Shown: piece after piece, positions 22,918-34,054 of the stretch
Layout: every line of letters starts with the position of its first letter
Position numbering within the stretch: position 1 is the first letter of the stretch
Assembly (NCBI GenBank): GCA_025529335.1
Contig: JAMYHX010000044.1
Coordinates: 81,310-145,309 of the forward strand
Direction: 5' to 3'
Length of the DNA stretch: 64,000 nt
Source: Rhizopus sp. PT2906
Lineage: Eukaryota > Mucoromycota > Mucoromycetes > Mucorales > Rhizopodaceae
Translations under genes and position numbers: made by a program
Notes under the pieces: model-generated
What the model saw: only the letters and a program-made list of their open reading frames with translations
Database searches by the model: none
Told to the model about the DNA's origin: nothing

Positions 22918-24251
22918 ATGAAGTATTTCCAGTTGTATGAAGAGTTCTTGATCAAAAATGCCTCTCAGATAACAAGCATTGAGTCATCCTTACGATCCTT
23001 GACTTTTATCTTGCCTGGTATATGAATTTAATGCGTTCTTTTATTTGTATTAATCCAAACTGCAGGTCGTTTCCAAGACGCTGAACTTGCCTCACAAGCG
23101 CGTAAATATATATATATACATATATGCTTTAGATAAGCGATATATACCCAACCTTTTCATTTAATAGTATACGCCGCGCTTAACTTGGTCGATCTATATC
23201 ACAATTCGATCATACGAAAGGCCATACTTGCAAGACGTGACCAAGTGGAAGAATCAGCATTTAACAAGTACATTCACTTTTGGTCTTCTCGCTCCAACTT
23301 GAATGCAACAGCGTCCAGTTTACTTTCTGTCATCCTTTATACCCAAGTTTTGATAGAAATGGCCGTATTAAAGAAATATGGCAAGAAGAGACAGTGGGAG
23401 TGCATTGCATATCTAGAGGGCCTCAAGTAAAAAGAAAAAGAAAAAGAAAAATTAATGACAACAGATGGTTAAGACTAACTACTTTAGGGTAATGTTGAGA
23501 CTCTTTATCTTTCAAACAACAGGTCAACGCATGACCCTTTCTCCACCTCACTTAAAACGCGATATTGACCCTCAGACGCTGGCAATTCAACCACAAGAGG
23601 ATGATGAGACTTGGGTTGGAAAAAGAACAGGCATCCGTGTGAAACGAATGAAAGACTGCTTTCAAACAAACTCAAAGAGTACAGATGTCACCGACTTTTT
23701 ATTGTCCAGAAAGTTGACAGCAGACATGTTACGAAAACCCGATCAGATGGTGACTGTTCAAAAGAATATATCCAAACTAGGAGAACTGATGTATATCCTT
23801 CGACCCCTTATTTATGGTAAATTATATTCAAACAAAGCAATCGCATATTAACATGTCCATAAGTAATGGCGATTTTGAAGTGGGGTAAAAGATCCTGGAG
23901 ACCTTGGATCATGTCGTTAGCGATTGAACTGTTATCGCAGGCAGCGTTAAAGGCAGGATATAGAGCGACAAGTGACCGTACGAGGATGATGCCACTAGAG
24001 AAGGATGAATTTCATCGACGTCGAAGATTGCTGCTGCTCAATGTCATGCGAGGTATCTTTTACCTAAAGATTACTCGGCCTCGTCTAGAGAGCTTCTGTA
24101 ATCGAACAGAAGACAAGCCTATCTTGTCCTTGGCTTCAAGTAAGTTATATATAAAATGTATATCAACTTGTCATTCATGTTCCGATTAGATATTATTCGT
24201 GAGTATTTACCATTGTGGCAAGACATTTACTTTTATACTTCTGCCTCTTAA
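22918..24251 (+). CDS. PEX16: Peroxisomal membrane protein PEX16
   Basis: Peroxin acting at the ER/peroxisome membrane in insertion of peroxisomal membrane proteins together with Pex3 and Pex19. The start MKYFQLYEEFLIKNASQI is the usual N-terminal helix, followed by I-E-S-S-L-R-S-L-T-F-I-L-P-G-R-F (across an intron at about 23019-23065), L-A-S-Q-A-V-Y-A-A-L-N-L-V-D-L-Y-H and V-L-I-E-M-A. Later exons carry L-G-E-L-M-Y-I-L-R-P-L-I-Y and W-R-P-W-I-M-S-L-A-I-E-L-L-S, both diagnostic. The protein ends with L-P-L-W-Q-D-I-Y-F-Y-T-S-A-S. Introns lie near 23430-23523, 23817-23865 and 24140-24189. The next gene starts 67 bp downstream. Confidence 0.92.
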
Positions 24252-24318
24252 ACTCTCGTTGCACACGTAATAAATTTTTTATTTTTATTTCCTTTTTTTT
24301 TTTTTTTTTTTTTCCTTA

Positions 24319-25355
24319 ATGCCATTAACGACCAAGATACAACTCATCACTCTACTCATCACAAGCTGTATCTTGTTCTATTGGTTCTTATTTAGCACAA
24401 GCCAATCGCACATTACAGACCAATGCAACCAATATCGATACTCATTTACCAATCTCAATAGACCAACAAGAAAAGAGGATGCACATGTATTGATATTGAC
24501 CCCATTTAAACAATCAGCTCATCTTGTAGATACTTACTTTGACAACCTCTTGAAACTTACCTACCCTCATCACCTCATCTCGTTGGGATTTCTTGTTTCT
24601 GATTCAACGGATGGTACTTTTGAAAAGCTTCAATCCAGGGCACAACAGACACTACCCGAGTGGCAACGGTTCAATAAGATCACTGTGCTTCAAAAGGACT
24701 ATAAATACGATCTGCCTACAAATGAGGATCGTCACAAGTTTGAAGTTCAAATTCAACGACGAGCCATCATGGCCAAGAGTCGAAACACCCTGCTGTCAAC
24801 TACATTGAGCGAAGAGCATGATTGGGTTCTTTGGTTGGACGGAGATGTGATAGAGTATCCTGCAACCTTGCTGGACGAACTGATTTCGTTGGATAAGGAT
24901 GTGATAGCACCCAACTGTTGGTGGCACTCGTATAATGAAAAGGGAGGATATGATAAGAATAATTGGCAAGAGACGAATGAAAGTATAGAGTTTCAAAAGA
25001 CAATTCCTCATGATCAAGTATTGGTTGAAGGTATTGTATTTTAGCAATGGGAAAATGAATGTATATTGATGATGTATGTATACTAGGGTACGAAGCAGTC
25101 TTGAATACACATAGAAAGTTGATGATTGATATGGTCAATGAAGGAGGCAATACAGATATGTATTATACCATTCCCTTGGATGCTGTAGGAGGCACCTGTA
25201 CGTTTGTAAGAGCTCAGGTGCATCGTGATGGTGCCATCTTTCCTCCTTTTGCCTATCAGCATCAAGTAGAGACAGAAGGTTTTGCAAAGATAACAAAGTC
25301 TCTAGGTTACTCGATTTGGGGATTACCCAACTACTTTGTATATCATTATATCTAA
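24319..25355 (+). CDS. GT62 alpha-mannosyltransferase (Anp1/Mnn9/Van1 family)
   Basis: Golgi enzyme of the mannan polymerase group that extends N-glycan outer chains. The start is the ATG after a long T tract (about 24290-24314). A short cytosolic end precedes one signal anchor (I-Q-L-I-T-L-L-I-T-S-C-I-L-F-Y-W-F-L-F). The catalytic domain shows V-L-I-L-T-P-F-K, L-G-F-L-V-S-D-S-T-D-G-T, the basic R-R-A-I-M-A-K-S-R-N-T-L-L, the metal-binding W-L-D-G-D-V-I, and A-P-N-C-W-W. One intron (about 25031-25086) precedes V-G-G-T-C-T-F-V-R-A and F-P-P-F-A-Y-Q-H, also family motifs. The length of about 325 residues is typical. Which member (Mnn9, Anp1 or Van1) it corresponds to is not decided. Confidence 0.92.
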
Positions 25356-28300
25356 TCGTATCTACTTCCCTTCCATACACTTCACAAAGGGAGTATCTTG
25401 GCGGCATCATACTTATAAATCATCACAAATGGTAATAGTAATAGTAATAGTCATAATAATAAAGGATGTAGAATTACTCTGGACATTGTGTCGGGTCTTT
25501 ACCTAAATAATCTGAACTAACCTTGGATACGGCTGTGTACCTTTTTAATAGATACAGTCACGCATAATGGTGATATTAACCTTTAATCTAAAAAAATACA
25601 ACCAAAAAACATAGTGTAGGTTCAGTGGACCGTCCATGAACAGATTTCAGTCTCTTCTATACAATAGAAAATATATAGCTTTATTCACAAGTCTTTTTAA
25701 CCACAAGAGATCACGCAACTAAAAATAAACATATCTTCCAACTTCAACATTTGGAACGCTGTGGAAGAAGCTGTCTATAAAAGTATTATCATTTGTTAAT
25801 GAGAGGCTTTCTGCATTAAAAGAAGGACTTGAAAGACCATTCTTTCATGTATTCAATAATTCTTCTACTTACCACAGATTCATTCCCATCAAACCTGAGG
25901 TTGAAGTCATCACCAGTGGCAGCAGCTGAATATTCACGCCCAGGTATGTAGACTAGAGCTTCAATCATGAGCCCTACTTTAGCTGTTAGAGGAAGAGGAA
26001 GGGATGGAGGAGGATATAAAGCGCAGAAGAAGCAGCCAGAGAATGTGAATAGTGACCCACTGACGGTTCCAGTTCTTTGTTTAAATAGTCTATTTGATAC
26101 AAAGCAATGCTTGTTGCTATTTAGCTTAGTGCTGAGGTAGCAGCAAGTACCAACTGCTGAAGGCCGTATTCCCAGGAGCGTCAATACGTGAAACTAAGTT
26201 AAATTCAGGTATATCATAACTCTCACGAAGAGCAAGACATCTGATTGCTGAAAAGTAGTATCACTAATGATTTGGTCAATATGAGCTCGCAGGCTTTGAA
26301 TATTGTGGAATATGATTTGCATTGTATTGCGGTTATTTGGTTACGCCAAGTGCTGAAACTTGGGTGGTAGCGCGACAGTCTTCTGTCTAACTAATTCGTT
26401 CCTCTGCTCAGGATTTGAATCAGATTCAAGCAATTTGGGAAAGATAAGCCTGCTGTCCTTACAAACACGAATCAATCCAGTGGGTATTGTTGCTTTAGGG
26501 CAGGCGACATATAATAGTTATCGAAACATTCTTGCAACCCCATCATTAACTATTACCAAAGTATGAGTCTGCTCTGCGATTTGTGAATAATAAGAGCTTC
26601 TGCTAATAGTAATGGAAATTACGTTCTGTTCACTGGGGATGACTCTTTATGCTCCTCCTCACAATTAGAATCAGCAGTTCGATCATTGTCCAATCACCTG
26701 GTAAAAAAAAAAAAAAAAGCTCATGTATTTGACCTACCTGCTGTTGTTGTGGGTCAGATCTCAAAATCATGACTTGAATTAGGTTAAAAAGAAAAGAGTG
26801 TATTTCTTTGTTTACAGTATCCAATTTATTTTTAAAGGAAATAAGAAAAAAAAAGTCATTAAATACGTAGGAGGGATATGTCGAAAGGGATACTGATATA
26901 GGCGTATTCATTATCCATAACGCAAGGCGCAGCTACGGGAGCTGTCTTGCTTTTCATCAATCAGTTCATTCAAGGTCGTCAAGATTTTATCCAAATGAGT
27001 GTTGTAGCGTATGGCCGCAAGCAAACACAAAAAAAAAGTGGTCAGTCATAATCCATAAACCGATCGAGATGAGACTGGTTTAGGAACCAGAAACCTGACA
27101 TCTTATGTCCATCAAAGGGGGCATTTTTATACTGTATAAAAAGTTTTGAAAAGAAAAAAAAAAGGGGGGATTTCAGGAATAAAGGGTGAACCGCGCGACG
27201 GTCTGACGAGGCGATTCGTTGCTTGTATTCCTCGAAAACGGCTACGGGATATAGGAGAGGGTTAGTGTGTGGGTGAAGCATGATGACTTTCGTCACACAT
27301 TGGCCTTGACTTTTCTCCTCGGGGGCTACGATACTTAGAGAGAGAACCTTGTCGAAGGAAACTGTAGTCGTGTCTAAATCCACGCGTTCTAAGTCGAAGG
27401 GGCGTAGGAACTCAGCCATAGCGAGAAGCCAGCAAGTTTTCGCCGTCAACTGGGCCCTGTTGAGAGATGAATTGGAACCCCCAAGATTTGAGATATTGAA
27501 TAGTAGGAGTAACATCATAGGACCAATGTTCTGGAGGAATAATGGTGTTCGAGCATAGTACTTGATAAAATCTTGGTAGGGTTTGGAATTACGAGTGTTC
27601 GGTTGGGCGTCGGCAGGAAACATGGCAATAATGGCGGTGGCATATGACAGGAAGACTTCAAGCGTTTGGTGGTACGTTGGTCAGCCAAGTAATTGATCAG
27701 CTGTGTGGGCGAGGGATCGAGGTGATCATATTCCTGGGCGTCACGCCAGAGTCCAATATGCTTGTTTTCGGAAGGTGTACTGATGTTTGCTGCTGAGATG
27801 AGAAGAGTCTAGTAACGTATAGGCTGCTGCATTGATGGTGAGGTTGAGTGCACGTTTAGGCCCAGGTCCACAAAGCAAACATCGTTCATTTGGAGTTCTT
27901 CTGAATTAATTAGTGAACTTGGTCGTCGTTTACTAAGAGAGACTACGTGATTATACAGATGCAGTCCACAGTTAAACGAATAAAACAGACTGGCATGGTC
28001 AAACACCAGAGAGACTGTTGAGAAATGTATTGTGGAGGTAATAGAACAAGAGAAAGAGACATTTCTTGGTATATAAATGATGACATCTATGGTTTTCATT
28101 GGGGAGAGAGGATAATCCCAAGAATCCATTCTATGACACCGATATCTGTATTCATATGCATAATGCAGAGTTAAGCGCTATTCTTTTCTCATCGTTTCTA
28201 AAGAACTTTTACGGAAGGCAGAGGATTGCATTATAGTGTGGTAGGAATACCATCAGCACTAGTAGCAGCTTTATAAAAAGCGAGTTTGAGGTGGTGCTAC

Positions 28301-28772
28301 TTCAAGAAATATGGCACTACACTTGTTATGATCAAACCTAACGAAAGAGACTGGATATTTTGCCTGTATTATTGACTTTTGTAAACGCAAAAATAATGTA
28401 TGAAGCTATTTTTAGTGTATATATGTCTAGTTTTATGGATTGGCTTGAATAAAAGCATTTAGCAAAAAAGTTTTAAAGAGACCTTACTTAGCCCTTACTT
28501 GACTCAATTCGAGTCTCTTTATCAACAACATAAAAGAAGGGGAAACGCGTTCTTTTTAGCTTTTCAATTGTGAAATAGTTCATCCAGATGAAGTCAATAT
28601 AAGACTGTATTAAAAAAGAACCCTGCAGACAATCTTTCGTCAAAAGAATATATCAAAGGAATAGTCTGTAATTATATGAATATAAAGCTACCTTATTGTA
28701 GCAAATTGTAACAAATAACAAGTGTAGAAAGCTTCATTATTTTTTTTTACTTTTCCTTTACGAAAAAAAAAA
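25356..28772. other. Accessory region with a recombinase relic
   Basis: Apart from the tyrosine recombinase relic listed separately, I see no supported gene. A 122-codon minus frame at 25816-26184 has no recognised motif. The stretch 27809-28140 has an open minus-strand frame of about 106 codons without family signature. The rest is A/T-rich with several A runs. Confidence 0.5.
27042..27820 (-). pseudogene. Crypton-like tyrosine recombinase, frameshifted
   Basis: On the minus strand the part near 27690-27790 reads W-R-D-A-Q-E-Y-D-H-L-D-P-S-P-T-Q-L-I-N-Y and L-A-D-Q-R-T-T-K-R-L-K, like the SAM-like core-binding domain of tyrosine recombinases. A one-base shift near 27657-27665 is needed to continue into V-F-L-S-Y-A-T-A-I-I-A-M-F-P-A-D-A-Q-P. 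The next part, T-A-K-T-C-W-L-L-A-M-A-E-F-L-R-P-F-D-L-E-R-V-D, corresponds to the catalytic-domain helix with the first arginine (R-x-x-D-L). The later H-x-x-R and Tyr motifs are not visible; an A/T insertion and T-run follow 27170. Crypton is my inference; a domesticated recombinase fragment is the alternative. Confidence 0.6.
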
Positions 28773-29897
28773 ATGGTAGCAACTATAGACATCACGTTTT
28801 TGGGAACTGGCAGCGCTCAACCAAGTGCAACTCGTAATCACCAAGCGATAGCATTAAGACTAGACGGTGAAATCTGGTTATTTGATTGCGGAGAAGCAAC
28901 ACAACATCAGTTTCAGAAAAGCAAACTCAAGATGGGCAAGATTTCACGCATCTTCATCACACACATGCATGGGGACCATTGCTTTGGTCTGGGTCCTCTT
29001 TTATGCAGTCTTTCTGACAATATGAATCCAAACGCTGTCGAGTCAGCCGAGACGAAAACACCGATCGAGATCTACGGTCCTTCACCATTACGATCCTGGC
29101 TTCGTACCACGCTCAAGTCGACTTACTCCAATCTAGGCCGATCTTACCGAGTCCATGAGCTCTTGCATAAAGATGATCCTGAGGATTCAAATCAAGATCT
29201 GCACATGAATGAGTTACCTGGACACAACATTCGCAGTGTGGAAGGTGTATTTGAAGATCTACCGTACACAAATAACTACAAGGTTCAAGCAGCTGCAATC
29301 GAACATTCGATCCCGTCACTAGGGTACGTTGTGCGCGAACCAGACCAGCCGGGCAAACTCGACAGTCTGGTGCCCACCATTAAAGCACAGTCGGACGCAT
29401 TACGAAACAAGGGCATCAAGAACCCCATGAGCATCCTGGGCGTCATTCAACGCACAAACGAGCCGTACGTTCTGCCGAATGGTCATGTCCTTCATCCACC
29501 ACCTATGCGACCGGGTAGATCTGTCGTCATCTTGGGTGACACGCGTGATCCGTCACGTATTGCCACTCTCATTGATTCGCCCAGTCTATTGGTCCATGAG
29601 GCAACAAACGCGTTGACGACACTGGATGAGCCTGGAACGACGTTTGAACAAGTCGAGACGAGAGCACGGGGCTATGGTCACTCAACGCCTCAGATGGCAG
29701 GCGCATTTGCTAAACGTATGCGTTGCAAAAAACTTATCCTCACCCATTTCAGCGCACGGTATGCGGGCGATGAGAGTCCGGCATCATTAGAGATCATGGA
29801 GCAAATTCGACAGTTGGCTTTGAAGGAATTTGATCAGAGAATGGATGATGTTTATTGTGCAAGGGATTTATGGTCGTTTGAAATAAAAATAGATTAG
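28773..29897 (+). CDS. Short-form ribonuclease Z (tRNase Z, ELAC1-type)
   Basis: Endonuclease that removes 3' trailers from tRNA precursors. Single exon of 374 codons, rare in this intron-rich window. The start follows a pyrimidine tract. Motifs in order: F-L-G-T-G-S-A-Q-P-S-A-T-R-N (substrate and flap region), the metal-binding F-I-T-H-M-H-G-D-H at about residues 65-73, A-A-I-E-H-S-I-P-S-L-G-Y (next metal His), V-I-L-G-D-T-R-D, L-L-V-H-E-A-T and L-T-H-F-S-A-R-Y near the C-terminus. All zinc ligands expected for the beta-lactamase fold appear present. The length fits the short form, not the 800-residue long form. Its stop codon (29895-29897) overlaps the proposed stop of the convergent CHERP-like gene. 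Confidence 0.95.
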   Translation: MVATIDITFLGTGSAQPSATRNHQAIALRLDGEIWLFDCGEATQHQFQKSKLKMGKISRIFITHMHGDHCFGLGPLLCSLSDNMNPNAVESAETKTPIEIYGPSPLRSWLRTTLKSTYSNLGRSYRVHELLHKDDPEDSNQDLHMNELPGHNIRSVEGVFEDLPYTNNYKVQAAAIEHSIPSLGYVVREPDQPGKLDSLVPTIKAQSDALRNKGIKNPMSILGVIQRTNEPYVLPNGHVLHPPPMRPGRSVVILGDTRDPSRIATLIDSPSLLVHEATNALTTLDEPGTTFEQVETRARGYGHSTPQMAGAFAKRMRCKKLILTHFSARYAGDESPASLEIMEQIRQLALKEFDQRMDDVYCARDLWSFEIKID

Positions 29898-31611
29898 AGG
29901 CTATCGCATTCTCTTGCTAAATGGCCAGGCTAAATAATCGAAATAAGTTGGCTTTTTTCTTTTGGCATCTCAATGACCTACCTTGCCACATTTATAGCAT
30001 ATAAGTGGTGGTGGTGGTTCTCTTCGACTGTATGATTCACTCTTGTTTCTTCTAAAGGCAGCGAATTCATCCATCGTTTGGTTTCCTAATCCTAAATGCT
30101 TTGGAGGAGGAGGAGGAACGTTGAAAGAAGAGGTTGGCACTACCGGCACAACAGGAGTAGGAACAGGCTTGTGATGATGTTGCTGTGGTGAGCGGTGATG
30201 GTATGAAGGAGGCGGTGATCGACTATAGTGTCTATGTCTTCTCGATAGGCTTCGATAAGGACTCCTGCTTCTGTAACGTGTTCTTGATCGACTTCTTTTG
30301 CGTCTAGTGTAGCTTCGACTTCTGCCTCGGCTGTCGTAGCTGCTATAACTTGGGCTTCGACTACGGTGATAGTCTCTACTGCGACTGCGATAGGTCGGTG
30401 ATCGCCCTCTGCTGCGGCTCCTTTTTGTTCTATGATCGCTATGGCGACGACGATCTCTTTCTGCTTCTTCTTCCTTTTGTCTCTGTTTTTCTTCCCACTC
30501 CTTTCTCTGAGCAATTGTTTTTTCATAATAATTATCCAAGTAGCCCTTTTGCCACCCTTGAGGATCAATTATCTGAGATACCTTGTCGTCAAAGATAGGA
30601 TCAACCTCTTTTGTCAACAAGTCAAGTCCAGAGTAAAATTCTTGAATGGCATCCAGAACTTCTTTGGTGGGTTCTGGTGGAGGAAAAGGAACTTTGATAG
30701 TAGATGGATTGATAGGTTTATAATATACATGATGCTAAGAAAAAGATCAATGATCGCGCTCCTTTTTGTTACTATTTCTTACCTGCACAAGTGTCATTAA
30801 TCCAGCAGGCAATTCATAATAAGGTTTTGAAGGAGAAACCATTTGCACCTTAGGAGGTAAAGAAGGAGAATCATTGGGAACATTGGGTATAGCCGGTTGA
30901 GAAATAAGAGCGGGTTGAACGATGACTTGTCGCATATAAGCAATAGATGCCTCATCAAATATATCTCTGTCACTCCAAAAGGTGATACACTTTTTTATAA
31001 AAAAAGGTAAGAGGATTGGTTCGTTTTTGAGCATATTGTGTGCTGAAAGTTATCTGCTGCAGACAAAATATTTTACCTTTGTAACCTTGGCCCTATGTTC
31101 GTCTGTTTCTGCTGCTTCATAGGCAAGTTTGAGTAAAGGGACGAGTAAAGGAAAGATGGTGTCTCGGATCCAAAAGAGTTTTCTTCTAGATCTAATCAAT
31201 AGGCTTAAAATTTTTGAATATAAATGTTTTTGCATTGTATTTACGCATGATACAAGACATCATTTAATAAATAGATTAGATGTAATCGTTCTTCTCTTGC
31301 TGTTGTCGATCTTGATAATGATAATAAATATTCCATTAATGCAGAGACTTGATTTGGAGATGTACATTTTTCTAATATCCATGTCTTGCCTGCCTTTTTG
31401 TATAGAATGTATCAGACAAAACATCAACTTTGTGATTTATATTTACTTCAATATTATGACGAGAACTCTCCAATAAGAGCATATGCAAGATCAGACGAAA
31501 ATCTTCTACTTGTTGCTTATTCAACCCTTCATTCATCATCACTTGACACATTTTCTGAAAGCATGCACTCGGTTTCAATGCATCGTTCTCTGCCATTAGA
31601 TTATGCAACAT
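29894..31611 (-). CDS. CHERP-like splicing factor: CID, RS-rich region and CCHC zinc knuckle
   Basis: The CID (RNA polymerase II CTD-interacting fold) is split over exons: K-Q-Q-V-E-D-F-R-L-I-L-H-M-L-L-L, then K-T-W-I-L-E-K-C-T-S-P-N-Q-V, then E-R-L-H-L-I-Y-L-L-N-D-V-L-Y-H, then I-F-P-L-L-V-P-L-L and V-I-T-F-W-S-D-R-D-I-F-D-E-A. A proline-rich linker with Y-K-P-I-N-P-S-T-I-K-V-P-F-P-P-P is shared with animal CHERP, a U2 snRNP-associated protein. A long RS/RD region and poly-His/Pro follow. The last exon is inferred: splicing 29930-29981 completes C-x2-C-x4-H-x4-C (C-Y-K-C, then G-K-P-G-H-L-A-R-E-C) and ends at TAA 29894-29896; without that splice the protein stops after G-K-V-G-H. The N-terminal SURP domain of CHERP is not seen. 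Start could be at 31611 or the next Met (31596). Confidence 0.8.
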
Positions 31612-31727
31612 TAAAGAAAGAAAAAAGAAAAAAAAATAACAAAGAAATAGACAACGGTGCGCTGTTTCAATTAACAAAAACTAAGCTCACTATTTTTTTT
31701 TTCCTCTTTTCTTTTTATCCTTCAAAC
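31612..31727. promoter_or_regulatory. Short shared promoter region of two divergent genes
   Basis: Only 116 bp separate the proposed starts of the CHERP-like gene (minus) and the DUF2009 gene (plus). On each side a T/CT tract on the respective coding strand precedes the start, for example 31690-31720 on plus and the A/GA run at 31612-31640 on minus. A shared bidirectional promoter is inferred from spacing alone. Confidence 0.55.
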
Positions 31728-34054
31728 ATGGAAACGACCACAGAGAACAACACGAAGCCTTTGTTTTGTGTAGAATGTAACGACCAAGAAGTAAATAGAA
31801 TGAAACTAGATTTTACATTATATTGACATTCTGTAAGGCATCTATCTTTTGTGAACAGTGTGATGAAGACTTTTGTGAAGTCTGTCACGGTATGTGTATA
31901 TGTGTGTATTTAGATATACTTTGCTTATAGTTGAATATTAGCTATGCTTCACAGAACAGGTAGTCGTAGACTTCATACAGCAAAAAAATTGACAGTTCAT
32001 CATCGTGTTGATCAGTCCGATTCAAGTCACGATGTTGTCAATGTCAACACAAACACCAAGGTAATAGATCTGAAAAAAAGTAGACAGATGCTAAACAATA
32101 AATAAAGCAAGAACAAAAGGAAGAGGACATCAATATGAAACAAGCATTGATGGAAATGGACGGAACAGTTATTAACAGCAGTGGACCTACCTTTGGAGAC
32201 TATATGACTAATCGGTAAACACGTTATGATTGTCATGTATGATTGCTAATTATGTGTAGATCCAAGAATATTCCCTTACGTCTGGATTTAGAAGAAAGAC
32301 AGTTACTCAAACTGTAACTATTAAAAAGAAAAATAGAAATATACAAGTAGTTAATATGATTGTTGTTAGTTTGGATGCTGCACTGAACGTATCAGAATAC
32401 ACGGGTAATAGAGATAAAATGAGGATATCCATGGATACCAACATATGCTTTATATATAGACAAGGTGGATATCATCTCTTATTCAAATAAATCCAAAAGA
32501 ATTGTTGGCCAGATCCGAGATTTATGCGCCATTATCTCGGGCTTATTTGTTGCAGGAAATTATAAACAAGGAGTGGATTACTTTGCAAAAAACAATCTAC
32601 GCGAAAATGAAGCACTGTTTCAACGTATCTTTGAAGTAGGCAGAAGACACAAGATTATGAACCCGGAAAAGATGCGGTCTACTTATGGTAAACTGATGTA
32701 CATGTTGATGGTAAGGGTTGGATGAAACATGTAGGGCACATATGATAACAGGTTGTAGGATTCGGTTATCCCTGAAGTAGCAGAATACCTTGGCTTTTCT
32801 TGTGTTGTACCCATCAAGACAGTGTACGACTTTTTAAAGAGCCGAGATTGCATTGATCTACTGCATGATGACAACATTGCCTTAGCCACCCGTGAGATCG
32901 CACCAGAGTTTAAGACGAGAGAACAAGTGGATGGAGAAGTACAACGTAAACAACATGCAATTCGGACTTTATGCGAAAAGTATGCCAACGAGAAGATATC
33001 AAAGGAAGATATCGAGAGATGCATATTGTCCATCTCGGATAATAATGCATTCTTAAAGGCTAACAGGTAACAATACAGCATTTGCTTGTGTGTCTATGTT
33101 TGCTTACATACAGGATAGGGATCCATGTGACAGGATGTTAAAGTACCTTTCCAAATACTTTAATCCTACCAAACATGATGATGGATACTCCTTGGCTATC
33201 TCTGCCGGACGACATGGACATCGTCTGACGCATTCACACTCGACGCAATATGCTTACGTTCACCAATCTCTCAGTCTGTGGCGTGAGATTATGCATGAGA
33301 TGTTTATGCTGTGGAAGATGGCAGATGAAGACCTCTTATCGCACACATCTTACCGACTTACCAACACAGGTCAAGGTCTGAATCGTATACAGCCCTGTCC
33401 TCACGTTTCAAAGGCAATGCACAAGATCTTGAACCGTGCTCAAAAGAAGTGTGGGTCCTGGGTGGGTAGTAGCGTGGTTCATTTGGGTGATAAGAATGTG
33501 CCCAACGCGTTTATGTTTATAGACAAGGTGAGAAAAAAAAAAAAAAGCAAAAGCTCATCATTTACCCCCTTCGTATAGTATAATCAAGTGGCTCGTATCT
33601 TGACACCCATCGTGAGCACATTAGATAAGTTAGGGTCACTAGATGACCCTAAAGTGATAGAGTATGTTCAAAAGGAATACGGGGGCATAGAACAGTGTCG
33701 AAAGGACATACTTTGTAAGGAAAAAATGATGATGATAAAAACAAATATAAACCCTTTTTTTTAGATGATTTCTTTAGACATGGCTTTGATGGTTCAGGAG
33801 CAGACAATTACTTCGATGCTGGTAGCTGTATAGACGGAAGACTGACATCAGCGTGGAATTGTAAGCACAGTTTTAAATAAGAAAGGGATATGAAATAACG
33901 TTTTGGATTTTTAGGGTGTTCGAATATTGAAAAGAAAAAGTTTTTCCCTATCTTCCTGATGACTGTAAGTCCTTTTTTTTTTGCAAATCCCTTTTGCTTA
34001 TTTCTCCCTTTTTTCTTGTAGGGTTTTATCGGCTTTGATGGATCGGAATGGTGA
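31728..34054 (+). CDS. B-box zinc finger and DUF2009 protein
   Basis: The N-terminus carries a B-box-like finger split by introns: C-V-E-C-N-D-Q-E-A, then F-C-E-Q-C-D-E-D-F-C-E-V-C-H and L-H-R-T-G-S-R-R-L-H. The main part is the DUF2009 family (conserved in plants, protists and many fungi): N-P-E-K-M-R-S-T-Y-G-K-L-M-Y-M-L-M-D-S-V-I-P-E, F-S-C-V-V-P-I-K-T-V-Y, N-R-D-P-C-D-R-M-L-K-Y-L, S-A-G-R-H-G-H-R-L-T-H-S-H, N-T-G-Q-G-L-N-R-I-Q, W-V-G-S-S-V-V-H-L-G-D-K-N-V-P-N-A and N-Y-F-D-A-G-S-C-I-D-G-R-L-T-S-A-W-N-W-C. It ends G-F-D-G-S-E-W, TGA 34052-34054. No biochemical function is established as far as I know; the B-box suggests a protein-protein role. At least nine short introns are needed. Confidence 0.88.

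Noticed and set aside
24796..25150. Two overlapping minus-strand frames of 104 and 116 codons
   Set aside because: They lie fully inside the GT62 gene on the opposite strand and show no motif.
25816..26184. 122-codon minus-strand open frame
   Set aside because: No recognised domain, Pro/Leu-rich stretch likely from low complexity; not supported as a gene.
29970..29981. CHERP-like gene ending at G-K-V-G-H with a stop near 29970
   Set aside because: It would leave the zinc knuckle without its last cysteine; splicing at GTAGGT restores a perfect C-x2-C-x4-H-x4-C. Kept as an alternative form only.
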